DNA of 13,659 nucleotides from CAZFDE01 sp964517795 (GTDB lineage: Bacteria; Planctomycetota; Phycisphaerae; Sedimentisphaerales; Anaerobacaceae). Below are positions 1-6,911 of the stretch, one piece after another. The stretch is from the NCBI GenBank assembly GCA_964517795.1, contig CAZFDE010000069.1:1-13659 (forward strand), written 5' to 3'. The position numbers were made by a program, and so were the translations under genes. The notes below the pieces were generated by a model that did not search any database, was not told the origin of the DNA, and worked only from the letters and a program-made list of their open reading frames with translations. Position 1 is the first letter of the stretch. Every line of letters begins with the position of its first letter.

Positions 1-401
1 ATCTTGACCATCTTCGCGCCGTGACGCGCGGCCGCCAGAATCTCGGTTGCCGTGGCCGCACCGGGTAATATCCCGATATCATGCCCGACACAGTAATCGA
101 CCAGATCGGGATTCACATCGGGAGCGACGATATATTGGGCACCGGCCCCGATAACCGCTTTACAGGCCTCGACATTCAAAACAGTCCCCGCCCCGATCGC
201 CATCCGGTCAGCGAATTGATGGCTGAGCGACTGAATCATCTCAACCGCCGACGGCGTGTTATACGTCACTTCCATCAGTCGAATCCCCCCGTCGTAAAGC
301 GCCGCCGCCAAATCGCATATCGAACCCGGCTCGGCGCCGCGAACAATCACCACCAGCTTATGGGTTCGAACTGAACTGTAAATCTGATCCGCCTTCAACA
401 T
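1..401 (-). CDS. eda: KDPG aldolase (2-dehydro-3-deoxyphosphogluconate aldolase), 5' part only
   Basis: Class I aldolase that splits 2-keto-3-deoxy-6-phosphogluconate into pyruvate and glyceraldehyde-3-phosphate (Entner-Doudoroff or uronate catabolism), cytosolic. The reading frame starts at ATG (399-401) and stays open to the window edge, giving 133 complete codons. Visible family features are VVIVRG near residue 20, RLMEVTYNTP with the catalytic glutamate at residue 44, GAGTVL at 70-75, APDVNP at 93-98, LPGAATATE at 112-120, and K133 in the KMVK stretch. That lysine aligns with the Schiff-base lysine K133 of E. coli Eda and is the last full codon in the window. The C-terminal third (phosphate-binding end of the barrel) lies outside. 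The gene is divergent from the large secreted-protein gene. Only a weak Shine-Dalgarno sequence is visible. A possible promoter (TTGACT at 431-436, CATAAT at 410-415) has a short 15-bp spacer. Some family members act on related 2-keto-3-deoxy acids, so the exact substrate is inferred. Confidence 0.9.
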   Translation of the reverse strand, partial: MLKADQIYSSVRTHKLVVIVRGAEPGSICDLAAALYDGGIRLMEVTYNTPSAVEMIQSLSHQFADRMAIGAGTVLNVEACKAVIGAGAQYIVAPDVNPDLVDYCVGHDIGILPGAATATEILAAARHGAKMVK

Positions 402-535
402 GATGGTCCATTATGCAGATTTGCCGAAAAAGTCAACCGTAAAAAAAAGCCTGATCCCTATCGACAAGCAATTTATATCTTATTTCAAAAGCTTGAGTTA
501 GAGCAAATGTTCTGTGGTTAAGCAATTTCGGGTGG

Positions 536-564
536 TTGAATTTCAGCGTCAAATATGTTATAAT
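536..564 (+). promoter_or_regulatory. Sigma70-type promoter of the large secreted-protein gene
   Basis: TTGAAT at 536-541 and a perfect TATAAT at 559-564 are separated by exactly 17 bp. The expected start near 571 gives a leader of about 110 nt before the ATG at 683. Confidence 0.7.
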
Positions 565-636
565 CATATTGAACAAAGATGCAATGGGATTTATGTAAAA
601 AATCGCAATGTCATACGGTTAATCTGTATCGTTGAA

Positions 637-652
637 CCGATGGTTGCATCGG
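637..652 (+). other. Small hairpin in the 5' leader
   Basis: CCGATG (637-642), loop GTTG, CATCGG (647-652) form a perfect 6-bp stem in the untranslated leader. An alternative pairing of CGGTT (616-620) with AACCG (635-639) is mutually exclusive with it. The hairpin lies about 30 nt before the start codon. Function unknown. Confidence 0.35.
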
Positions 653-682
653 AACTGTTTGGATAAATTTCGGGGTTCCAGG

Positions 683-3388
683 ATGAAAAGAATCTGTCTA
701 AAAGCCGCAGTCGTTACAGCGTTATTGTTTATTCCCAACACCACCCTTGCCCAAATTCAAATATGGAACGGCACGGTCAGCACAGACTGGGCCACCGCAT
801 CGAACTGGGATACGAATTCGGTTCCGACAACCGGGGATCAGTTACAAATCACGGGAACAGGCTTCTATGACTGCATCGCCGATAATATCGGCTACATCGA
901 CGTCAACCAGTTCCAAGTCATTGGCAAAACATTTACATTCCGCGGCAACACCTACATCAAAAACTCGGCAACCATTCGCGACTTTGAAATCTCCGGCAAT
1001 GGCGTCGTTACCATTGAGGCCGGTGCAACCGCGGAACATACCCGCTGGACACGGATCGGCAGCACCACTGCCGGAACGATGAACGTGTATGGGACGTACC
1101 TGTCCGGTACCCAGCGGATCGATATCGGCTTTGACGGCGCCACCGGATCGACATTGAATATTTATGACGGCGGGCTGTTTCAATCCGACGGCGGCAGTGC
1201 ATTTAATGTCAATGTAGGCTGTGTGATCAATATCTACGAGGGCGGCACCCTGAAAAAAGCCGATGACCAGACCAGTCTTTTCGGCAATTTAATCACGTTG
1301 GGCAATATTCAATTTCCCGAACCGGGAGCTGAATATTCACTAACCTATGAATCAGATGGGTACACATATCTTACGGTCACGATCAATCCGATCGATACGA
1401 CCAAAGCCCATTCGCCGAATCCGCAAGATGAAGGTTATCTGCCTTATGGAGATACACTTATCACGTGGACACCCGGGGATGACGCTGTGTCTCAGCATTT
1501 TTATATCTGCGCTGATTTCGATGAAATTCAGACCGCGGACACAAATTCGGATTGTTTTGTAAATACATATCCTGCTGCCCAAAATTCGTTTGACACCACC
1601 GCATACCCACAAGGCAATAAATATTACTGGCGGATCGACACGGTTACACCCACCCAGACCATTGCGGGAGATGTCTGGTCGTTCAACAAAGTGCAAGACG
1701 AAATCTATGCCATGGATCATGGCGGAGGATTTCCGGTGGATTATGTGACAATCCAATCACTGCAGGGCCTGGCCAACCGATCCGCACCGCGACTCTATAT
1801 TTACAAGTGGAGCAGCGACTTGTATTGGTTACAAAAGCTGCCTGAATTGGAATTTCTCGGTTTCAACGTGCTTGCAAATAACAGTGATGTTTTTACGATT
1901 CCTGAATTTTCCGCACTGACCGATACCATGGTCGTTTACGACAAAGACGATTGCAGGGCTGCGGTGATCGTTGCGCTGACGGCCGCGGGGATACTGGATT
2001 CACTCGTTGTTGAAAACGATGATATCGCTTATATGCAGTCACTCGCTTACAGTATCCACACCGACACCCGGGCAGATATGCGGGGTTTGTGGAGCACAAA
2101 TGAAGATGCGGTGACCTGGGCTTATACCAATCTGAGATCGGACTGCATCGATACGATGTATGGTATCGATCCGGTCCAGGGCGGGCTTATTAAAGGTGCC
2201 GATTATTTCGTCGCCAATACGATGTTTGTTTTCCCACTGGATGCCCATGGCGTTAACATCAACTATCAGACAAATATTCAGGACCAGATATTATCCAGTT
2301 ATCCTGCAGGCTCAAAATCCCACGGCTGGTGGAGCAAGGAAGTCAAGGATGTGCATTACATCAGCGAATTCGGGCATACGGTGGGGCAACTGGCGCCCAA
2401 CACGTCCTTTTTTTCAAAACTGGGGCAACCCGATAAGCCCCTGGTCCAGAAACTCCACCGAGATGCGGTTGTATATGATCCTTCTAAAACGTACATCACC
2501 ATCTCGTTTTCGCAAGGCGATTCGCTTCACTTCTGCCAAAAAGAAAACCTGTACCAGATGATCAACGCCAGTACGATTGATCCCAACAAGACGGTATCCC
2601 AGCGATATCCGTTCGGCCAGATGCATTCGACGTTCCAAGGGGACCTGCAGCCGACCGTGGTCAAACATCTCTACGCTGTCAAACCCGACCATATGCTCTT
2701 CACCGCCAAAGGATACGGCTATACGAATCCGACGATCCAATGGGAAAATGGCTATATGGATTTACATTGCACCCTTTCACTGATCAATATGAACAAAATG
2801 GGCATCCTTGATTATATGCTCAATGACAACGAGGCCACCGACGTAACAAACCTCGAATCGATCCGGGAGCTGTGCCATAAAATCCAGCCGCGGAGCATTA
2901 TCTACAAAGGACAGCTCGATGACGGCGACGATGAAGATGATCCGCCGATGGTCATCGAAGGCGTCCCCATTTTCGCCGATCCGGTCTTCGGAATCGAGGA
3001 TGACCAGAGTAATTTTTATGTTCAGGACACCGTGGATAATATCCTCGCCTCTGCGGCCCAGCGTCAGTTCTTCTGGGTCTTTTTAAAGCACAGCACCAAC
3101 GAGCAGGAAGCCGAGCAGCTCTTCGAGGCGCTCAAAGGGTATCCGCAATTCGTGGTGCTGGGCTTTAACTCGTTTATCGAATTTTATCGCGAACACGCCG
3201 GCCTGAAGGACGGCGATATCGACGATGACGGACACGTCAATTTTATCGATTTCGCCCGAATCGCAAAAGCATGGAACCAGACCATCGACGACCCCGGCTT
3301 CGATCCGGCCTGCGATATTTCATATCCCCGCGGCGTCAAAACCGATAGCGCCGACCTGGCAATCGTGATCCAAAACTGGCTTCAATAA
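683..3388 (+). CDS. Secreted multidomain protein: beta-rich N-terminus, Fn3-like module, GxGYxYP-like domain, C-terminal dockerin
   Basis: 901 aa from the ATG at 683. A TTG at 632 is in frame but lies next to a leader hairpin and would put 17 residues before an otherwise standard signal peptide (MKRICLKAAVVTALLF to TLA|Q, about 24 residues). Residues about 25-240 carry the planctomycete-type WNG..S.DWATASNW..N.VPTTGD opening and repeated G/N/T-rich strands typical of a beta-helix or beta-sandwich. Residues about 242-335 look like the Fn3-like module that ends YYWRID...GDVWSF. Residues about 336-800 resemble the GxGYxYP putative glycoside-hydrolase family: SLQGLANR.APRLYIY at its start, ISFSQGDSLHF in the middle, and GYGYTNP near residue 677, where the eponymous Tyr is Asn. 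The C-terminus (DGDIDDDGHVNFIDFARIAKAW, then a second DxxD...DLAIVIQNWL) is a dockerin-like EF-hand pair. A surface-exposed or secreted carbohydrate-active role is inferred; no catalytic residues are assigned. Confidence 0.85.
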   Translation: MKRICLKAAVVTALLFIPNTTLAQIQIWNGTVSTDWATASNWDTNSVPTTGDQLQITGTGFYDCIADNIGYIDVNQFQVIGKTFTFRGNTYIKNSATIRDFEISGNGVVTIEAGATAEHTRWTRIGSTTAGTMNVYGTYLSGTQRIDIGFDGATGSTLNIYDGGLFQSDGGSAFNVNVGCVINIYEGGTLKKADDQTSLFGNLITLGNIQFPEPGAEYSLTYESDGYTYLTVTINPIDTTKAHSPNPQDEGYLPYGDTLITWTPGDDAVSQHFYICADFDEIQTADTNSDCFVNTYPAAQNSFDTTAYPQGNKYYWRIDTVTPTQTIAGDVWSFNKVQDEIYAMDHGGGFPVDYVTIQSLQGLANRSAPRLYIYKWSSDLYWLQKLPELEFLGFNVLANNSDVFTIPEFSALTDTMVVYDKDDCRAAVIVALTAAGILDSLVVENDDIAYMQSLAYSIHTDTRADMRGLWSTNEDAVTWAYTNLRSDCIDTMYGIDPVQGGLIKGADYFVANTMFVFPLDAHGVNINYQTNIQDQILSSYPAGSKSHGWWSKEVKDVHYISEFGHTVGQLAPNTSFFSKLGQPDKPLVQKLHRDAVVYDPSKTYITISFSQGDSLHFCQKENLYQMINASTIDPNKTVSQRYPFGQMHSTFQGDLQPTVVKHLYAVKPDHMLFTAKGYGYTNPTIQWENGYMDLHCTLSLINMNKMGILDYMLNDNEATDVTNLESIRELCHKIQPRSIIYKGQLDDGDDEDDPPMVIEGVPIFADPVFGIEDDQSNFYVQDTVDNILASAAQRQFFWVFLKHSTNEQEAEQLFEALKGYPQFVVLGFNSFIEFYREHAGLKDGDIDDDGHVNFIDFARIAKAWNQTIDDPGFDPACDISYPRGVKTDSADLAIVIQNWLQ

Positions 3389-3491
3389 ATAGGGGACGTT
3401 TACCTGATTATGAAAGCGCGTAAGGATTATATACAAAATTAAAATGCACTACCGTGTGGTCCGGCGGCAGCCTTTTCTCGTTGTCATTCCG

Positions 3492-3506
3492 GTGGGCACG
3501 GCCCAC
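3492..3506. terminator. GC-rich hairpin between convergent genes, possible bidirectional terminator or REP-like element
   Basis: GTGGGC-ACG-GCCCAC is a perfect 6-bp stem in the 181-bp gap between two convergent genes. No U-tract follows directly, although a T7 run lies at 3546-3552. The short palindrome looks like dispersed intergenic repeats seen in other bacteria, which is recollection only. The rest of this gap shows only the degenerate repeat noted below. Confidence 0.35.
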
Positions 3507-3545
3507 TCTACTCTTTATCCCTCTGGCCCTATGCCACTTTGTCCC
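3506..3545 (+). repeat. Degenerate CTCTGTG-like array downstream of pyrG
   Basis: The pyrimidine-rich stretch CTCTACTC-TTTATCC-CTCTGGCC-CTATGCC-ACTTTGTCC has a period of about 8-9 bp with core CTCT/CTTT. It resembles a decayed relative of the CTCTGTG arrays upstream of pyrG. The match is loose. Confidence 0.25.
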
Positions 3546-3569
3546 TTTTTTTATTCTGTCTTTTCGCAA

Positions 3570-5345
3570 CTATCCATAAAGTTTTCTCGTTTTTTCGGCG
3601 GCGGTGACTGCATCCGGCATATCGGCGTCTGGCGTTTTTCGTTTCAATCCCGCGGCCACCAGTCCGACGAACATCGCCTGCGGCTCCAGCGGCCGCGACG
3701 TCAGGCACGGATGGGCCTGCGTCCCGATAAAATACGGGTGCTCGGGAATCTCCAGAATCTGCATAATCGGATAATCCGGTGCCTTGCCGGAAAACATCAT
3801 CCCGTTTTGCTCGATCGTCTCGATATATTTCGGGTCCACCTCGTAGCGGTGGCGAAACCGCATCCGGACGGAATCCTTCCTGCCGAACAGCCGCCACGCG
3901 ACGGTGTCCTTTTTGATCGCGATATCGCGGCCGCCCAGACGCATATTGCCGCCGAGACCCTCGATTTCTTTCTGCTCGGGCAGGATATCGATCACAGCCT
4001 CCGCACAGTTCGGCTCGATCTCATGGCTGTTGGCCCCGGCAATCCCGCAGACGTTCCGCGCAAATTCGATCACCGCCATCTGGAACCCGAAACATATCCC
4101 CAGATACGGCAGGTTGTTCTCGCGGGCGTACTGCACGCAGGCGATCTTGCCCTCAGCCCCGCGCGTACCGAACCCGCCGGGCACGATAATCCCGTCCACA
4201 TCCGTCAGGTGCCCGGCCACACTCTCAGGGGTGATCTCCGTCGTATCGATCCATTTGATATTGACCTCGCTGCCCAGCGCAATGCCGGCGTGCTCGAGCG
4301 CGTTGATAATCGAGGCGTAGCTGTCGCGAACGGACGTATATTTGCCGGTGATCGCAATCGTCGTGCTGCCCTGCTTTTTCTCGATCCGGTCGGTAAAATC
4401 GCACCATCGGGCCCACGCCTTCCGCTCCGGCCGCAGCTTGATGCGGTCATCGATCCGCAGCATACGGGCGACCTCGAAATCGATCCCCTTATCGCGGATC
4501 ATTGCGGGGATCGTATAAATACTGGCCGAATCGTGCATACTGAAGACCCGATCGAACGGCACGTTACTGTAAACACTAATCTTCTGGCGGGCCTTCTCGT
4601 TCACCGGGCTGCTCGCGCGGCAGGCGATAATATCCGGCTGGATACCCAACTGCATGAGCTGCTTGATCCCGAGTTGGGCGGCCTTGGATTTCTGCTCGCC
4701 GAGCGTTTTCGGCTCGAGGATGTACGTCAGCGCCACGAAACAGCACGATTGCGGCCCTTCCTCATAGGCCAGTTCGCGCATCGCCTCGATGAAGTATGCA
4801 TTCTCCAGATCGCCGACCGTACCGCCGATCTCCACGAAAACGATATCCGCATCGGTCCGCATCGCGAGATTGCGCAGCTTGAGCTTGACCTCGCCGGTTA
4901 CGTGCGGAATCATCTGGACATCGCGGCCCAGATAATCCCCGTGCCGTTCCTTGTGCAGCACGGAACTGAAGACCTGCCCGCTGGTCGCAAAGTTGTCCCG
5001 CGTCAGGTCCTGGTTGAGCATCCGCTCGTACGTGCCCAGGTCCATATCGCATTCCATCCCGTCGTCCAGTACGAACACCTCGCCGTGTCGAAACGGATTG
5101 AGCGTACCAGAATCGATATTCAAGTACCCTTCGAGCTTAATGGGCGCAACGGTCAAACCCTTGTCCTGCATCAGCTTGGCCAGACAGGACGAGAATATCC
5201 CCTTGCCCAGCCCGCTCATCACGGTACCCAAAACGATCACATACCGAGCCTTGCCTTTTTGATAGCCTTCGGGAATCGGCGAGAAAAATTCGCTCTCGGT
5301 CGAAATATTACTCACCGACGCCAACAGATCATTCGCATCACTCAT
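3570..5345 (-). CDS. pyrG: CTP synthase (UTP + ATP + glutamine to CTP), divergent form
   Basis: 591 aa, slightly longer than usual (E. coli 545) because of an N-terminal extension of about 33 residues and a charged tail. GGAG lies 8 nt before the ATG. The synthetase domain (about 34-305) shows SGLGKGI at 44-50, KLEGYLNIDSGT at 70-81 (canonical KLDPYxNVDPGT), HGEVFV at 87-92, D100/D102, VEIGGTVGDLE at 171-181, and K219/K221/Q224. The glutaminase domain (about 328-570) has GGFGTRGAEGKI at 390-401, nucleophile C418 in LGICFGFQ, and H545. The third triad residue, a glutamate in the usual HPE, is C547 (HPC). Asp-to-Glu at position 72 and Pro-to-Gly at 73 are further departures. The gene lies downstream of kdsB in the same direction; CTP is the co-substrate of KdsB. 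The identification is secure; efficiency of glutamine use is uncertain. Confidence 0.95.
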   Translation of the reverse strand: MSDANDLLASVSNISTESEFFSPIPEGYQKGKARYVIVLGTVMSGLGKGIFSSCLAKLMQDKGLTVAPIKLEGYLNIDSGTLNPFRHGEVFVLDDGMECDMDLGTYERMLNQDLTRDNFATSGQVFSSVLHKERHGDYLGRDVQMIPHVTGEVKLKLRNLAMRTDADIVFVEIGGTVGDLENAYFIEAMRELAYEEGPQSCCFVALTYILEPKTLGEQKSKAAQLGIKQLMQLGIQPDIIACRASSPVNEKARQKISVYSNVPFDRVFSMHDSASIYTIPAMIRDKGIDFEVARMLRIDDRIKLRPERKAWARWCDFTDRIEKKQGSTTIAITGKYTSVRDSYASIINALEHAGIALGSEVNIKWIDTTEITPESVAGHLTDVDGIIVPGGFGTRGAEGKIACVQYARENNLPYLGICFGFQMAVIEFARNVCGIAGANSHEIEPNCAEAVIDILPEQKEIEGLGGNMRLGGRDIAIKKDTVAWRLFGRKDSVRMRFRHRYEVDPKYIETIEQNGMMFSGKAPDYPIMQILEIPEHPYFIGTQAHPCLTSRPLEPQAMFVGLVAAGLKRKTPDADMPDAVTAAEKTRKLYG

Positions 5346-5365
5346 AACGACTCCAATTTCTTTGC

Positions 5366-5421
5366 CACAAAGATTTTTATATTTATTTTTTAAGCCACAG
5401 AGGGCACAGAGTTCACAGAGA
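5366..5421 (+). repeat. CACAGAG array, left border of the insert (opposite orientation to the other arrays)
   Basis: Three perfect CACAGAG units start at 5396, 5405 and 5414, exactly 9 bp apart. A one-mismatch unit (CACAAAG) starts at 5366. They lie in the leader between the SIR2-like gene and pyrG. The other arrays (6416-6432, 6823-6911) read CTCTGTG on the plus strand, so this array is inverted relative to them. Confidence 0.8.
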
Positions 5422-5442
5422 TTAATTATTTATCTTGTTCTT

Positions 5443-6414
5443 TCACAAATAATTTCTTAACAATTCTAGGCAATCCATATTTTCAAAGATCGGTTCAATC
5501 CTTGCTGAAGACTGAAAATCGCTATATATATCCTTTATTTCTTTATCATTCTTTCCATGCGTAGTTCCAAAAATCTTACATATAAGTGACGCAATGCTAT
5601 CAGGTAAATTCAAAATTTGCATATTTTCTGGGGCATAACCGAACCCGAGGAAAAAGATTTGTTCTGCTTGTTCAATATGTTCAATTGCCTGATTTATTTC
5701 AGGACTTTCTTCCTGTTCGTATATCGTTTTTATATTGGGTGCCACTTGATTTAATAAAATTGCTTCTATAGAAGGTTTATATTTTACACCTTGCTTCGAA
5801 TCTTGCCATGGTAATGGAGCTATCTGTCCGTAAATATGAATAATTTTTAGCTTCTGAAGACAATGGACTATATTGTCTTCCGGGACCTCAGTAAATGAAT
5901 TGCGCAAGCTGGTATATAAAAAATATTCTAAAGATCGGTCGTAATTAAATGTAATGAACACAATTTGTTCATTTGGGAAAATAGGCAGTTTATTTGGTTT
6001 AGCAAGTTTGGCGGTCAATAACCTAAATAAATATGAGTACCAATCACCACCGATGAATAATCCCTTCAGAGTAAAACTAGGATGGTCTTGGTAATTAGCT
6101 TTTGCCCGCTCCGCCCTCTCTATAAACTCGCTTCTACCCTCAGCTTCAAAAATGCGAAAAGCGATAATCCATTTTCCAATTTCTGAAAACTTAGGATTTC
6201 GGGCCATAAAAAGATCTATAGATGTGTTTGACTTAAAAAATTTATTTCTAAATTCTCTTATCTTTTTTGACATCATATCTTTATGTACGCTTACTAAAGG
6301 ATATGGTGTATTATCATCGAGACATATTAATTTTCGTAGTTGAGCACCTGAGGGGTAGCCGTATGGGCAACTGGCCCCGGCCCCTAAAATAAAAACTGTT
6401 CTTTTATCTAACAT
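5443..6414 (-). CDS. SIR2-like (Rossmann-type NAD-binding) protein, possible defence effector
   Basis: 323 aa. VFILGAGAS at residues 7-15 matches the SIR2-family GAGxS nucleotide-binding loop. FITFNYDRSLEYF at 153-165 matches the TxNYD...E motif of SIR2-like proteins. HIYG at 193-196 sits where the catalytic LHG normally lies, so the His before Gly is Tyr; a His remains two residues earlier. FFLGFGYAPENM at 254-265 matches the following hydrophobic-G motif. Members of this broad group cleave or bind NAD+ and many act in anti-phage defence (for example ThsA, DSR). That role is inferred here from homology class, AT-rich composition and the repeat-bordered setting. The start ATG (6412-6414) follows directly on a repeat unit, whose AGAGA could serve as a weak ribosome site. 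No transmembrane segment is seen. No partner gene is visible beyond the neighbouring GxxExxY gene. Confidence 0.7.
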   Translation of the reverse strand: MLDKRTVFILGAGASCPYGYPSGAQLRKLICLDDNTPYPLVSVHKDMMSKKIREFRNKFFKSNTSIDLFMARNPKFSEIGKWIIAFRIFEAEGRSEFIERAERAKANYQDHPSFTLKGLFIGGDWYSYLFRLLTAKLAKPNKLPIFPNEQIVFITFNYDRSLEYFLYTSLRNSFTEVPEDNIVHCLQKLKIIHIYGQIAPLPWQDSKQGVKYKPSIEAILLNQVAPNIKTIYEQEESPEINQAIEHIEQAEQIFFLGFGYAPENMQILNLPDSIASLICKIFGTTHGKNDKEIKDIYSDFQSSARIEPIFENMDCLELLRNYL

Positions 6415-6415
6415 T

Positions 6416-6432
6416 CTCTGTGTTCTCTGTGG
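6416..6432 (+). repeat. CTCTGTG array between the SIR2-like and GxxExxY genes
   Basis: Two perfect CTCTGTG units at 6416-6422 and 6425-6431, 9 bp apart, fill almost the whole 18-bp gap between the two insert genes and touch the SIR2-like start codon. Confidence 0.8.
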
Positions 6433-6798
6433 TTACAAGGATACACGTTTAACTCCATCGACCAGTTTCTTTTCTCCGAAATTGATAATCAGACCGCGCT
6501 TGAGGTTTGTCGCCTTCAGATAAGAAAGTGTTTGTGCCAACGCCACCTCGGGCATTTTCGATAACGATTTGATTTCAACGACTACCTCATTTTCCACTAA
6601 TAAATCAAGTTTCTGGCCTTTGATAACAATCCCTTTGTATATCAGATCGCAATTGACTTGCCTTTGAAATTCAATATCGCGTAACTGAAACTCATGACAC
6701 AATGCCTCTTCATAAATCGATTCCAGCAATCCCGGCCCAAGCGTACTATGCACTTCAATCGCTGCCCCAATAATTCGCTTTGTTAAATCATCACTCAT
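6433..6798 (-). CDS. GxxExxY protein, PD-(D/E)xK nuclease-like
   Basis: 121 aa, the normal size for this family. The naming motif G-L-L-E-S-I-Y is at residues 23-29, inside HSTLGPGLLESIYEEAL. A PD-(D/E)xK-like core follows: KLDLLVENEVVVEIKS gives D65 and E75-x-K77. The C-terminal QTLSYLKATNLKRGLIINFG segment is also typical. The molecular function of the family is not established; nuclease chemistry is suggested by the fold. GGGGT lies 5 nt before the ATG at 6798. The gene reads in the same direction as its neighbours and ends 18 bp before the next start, so co-transcription is likely. CTCTGTG arrays flank it on both sides. I recall such arrays near this family in other genomes, but could not check. 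Confidence 0.88.
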   Translation of the reverse strand: MSDDLTKRIIGAAIEVHSTLGPGLLESIYEEALCHEFQLRDIEFQRQVNCDLIYKGIVIKGQKLDLLVENEVVVEIKSLSKMPEVALAQTLSYLKATNLKRGLIINFGEKKLVDGVKRVSL

Positions 6799-6822
6799 TT
6801 ATACCCCTGCGTCCTCTTTTGC

Positions 6823-6911
6823 CTCTGTGTCCATATTATATACCTCTGTGTTCTCTGTGGCCTCTGTGGCTATAATATCTATTATTTCTCTGTGGCTATG
6901 TTTTCTCTGTA
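6823..6911 (+). repeat. CTCTGTG array, right border of the insert, overlapping the kdsB 3' end
   Basis: CTCTGTG units start at 6823, 6844, 6853, 6862 and 6888, with a one-mismatch CTCTGTA at 6905. The 6844/6853/6862 units are 9 bp apart. The last two lie inside the kdsB reading frame. Confidence 0.8.

Larger units (their letters stand above)
5394..6881. mobile_element. Repeat-bordered AT-rich insert between kdsB and pyrG (inferred)
   Basis: The two genes inside are about 30-37% G+C in sampled 60-bp lines, against about 60% in pyrG. Inverted 9-bp-periodic arrays lie at the outer borders and a third array lies between the genes. No transposase, integrase or target-site duplication was seen, so mobility would need functions supplied elsewhere. 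Exact edges are uncertain. Confidence 0.4.

Noticed and set aside
632..682. TTG start at 632 for the large secreted protein
   Set aside because: It would prepend 17 residues through a leader hairpin to a standard signal peptide; the ATG at 683 fits better.
3444..5393. 649-codon open frame on the plus strand across the whole pyrG region
   Set aside because: It is antisense to a clear CTP synthase, has no recognisable motifs, and its Arg/His/Pro/Leu-rich composition is what complementing GC-rich codons gives.
5366..6911. CRISPR array from the CTCTGTG repeats
   Set aside because: Units are 7 bp with 2-bp gaps, there are no spacers of constant length, and no cas genes are present.
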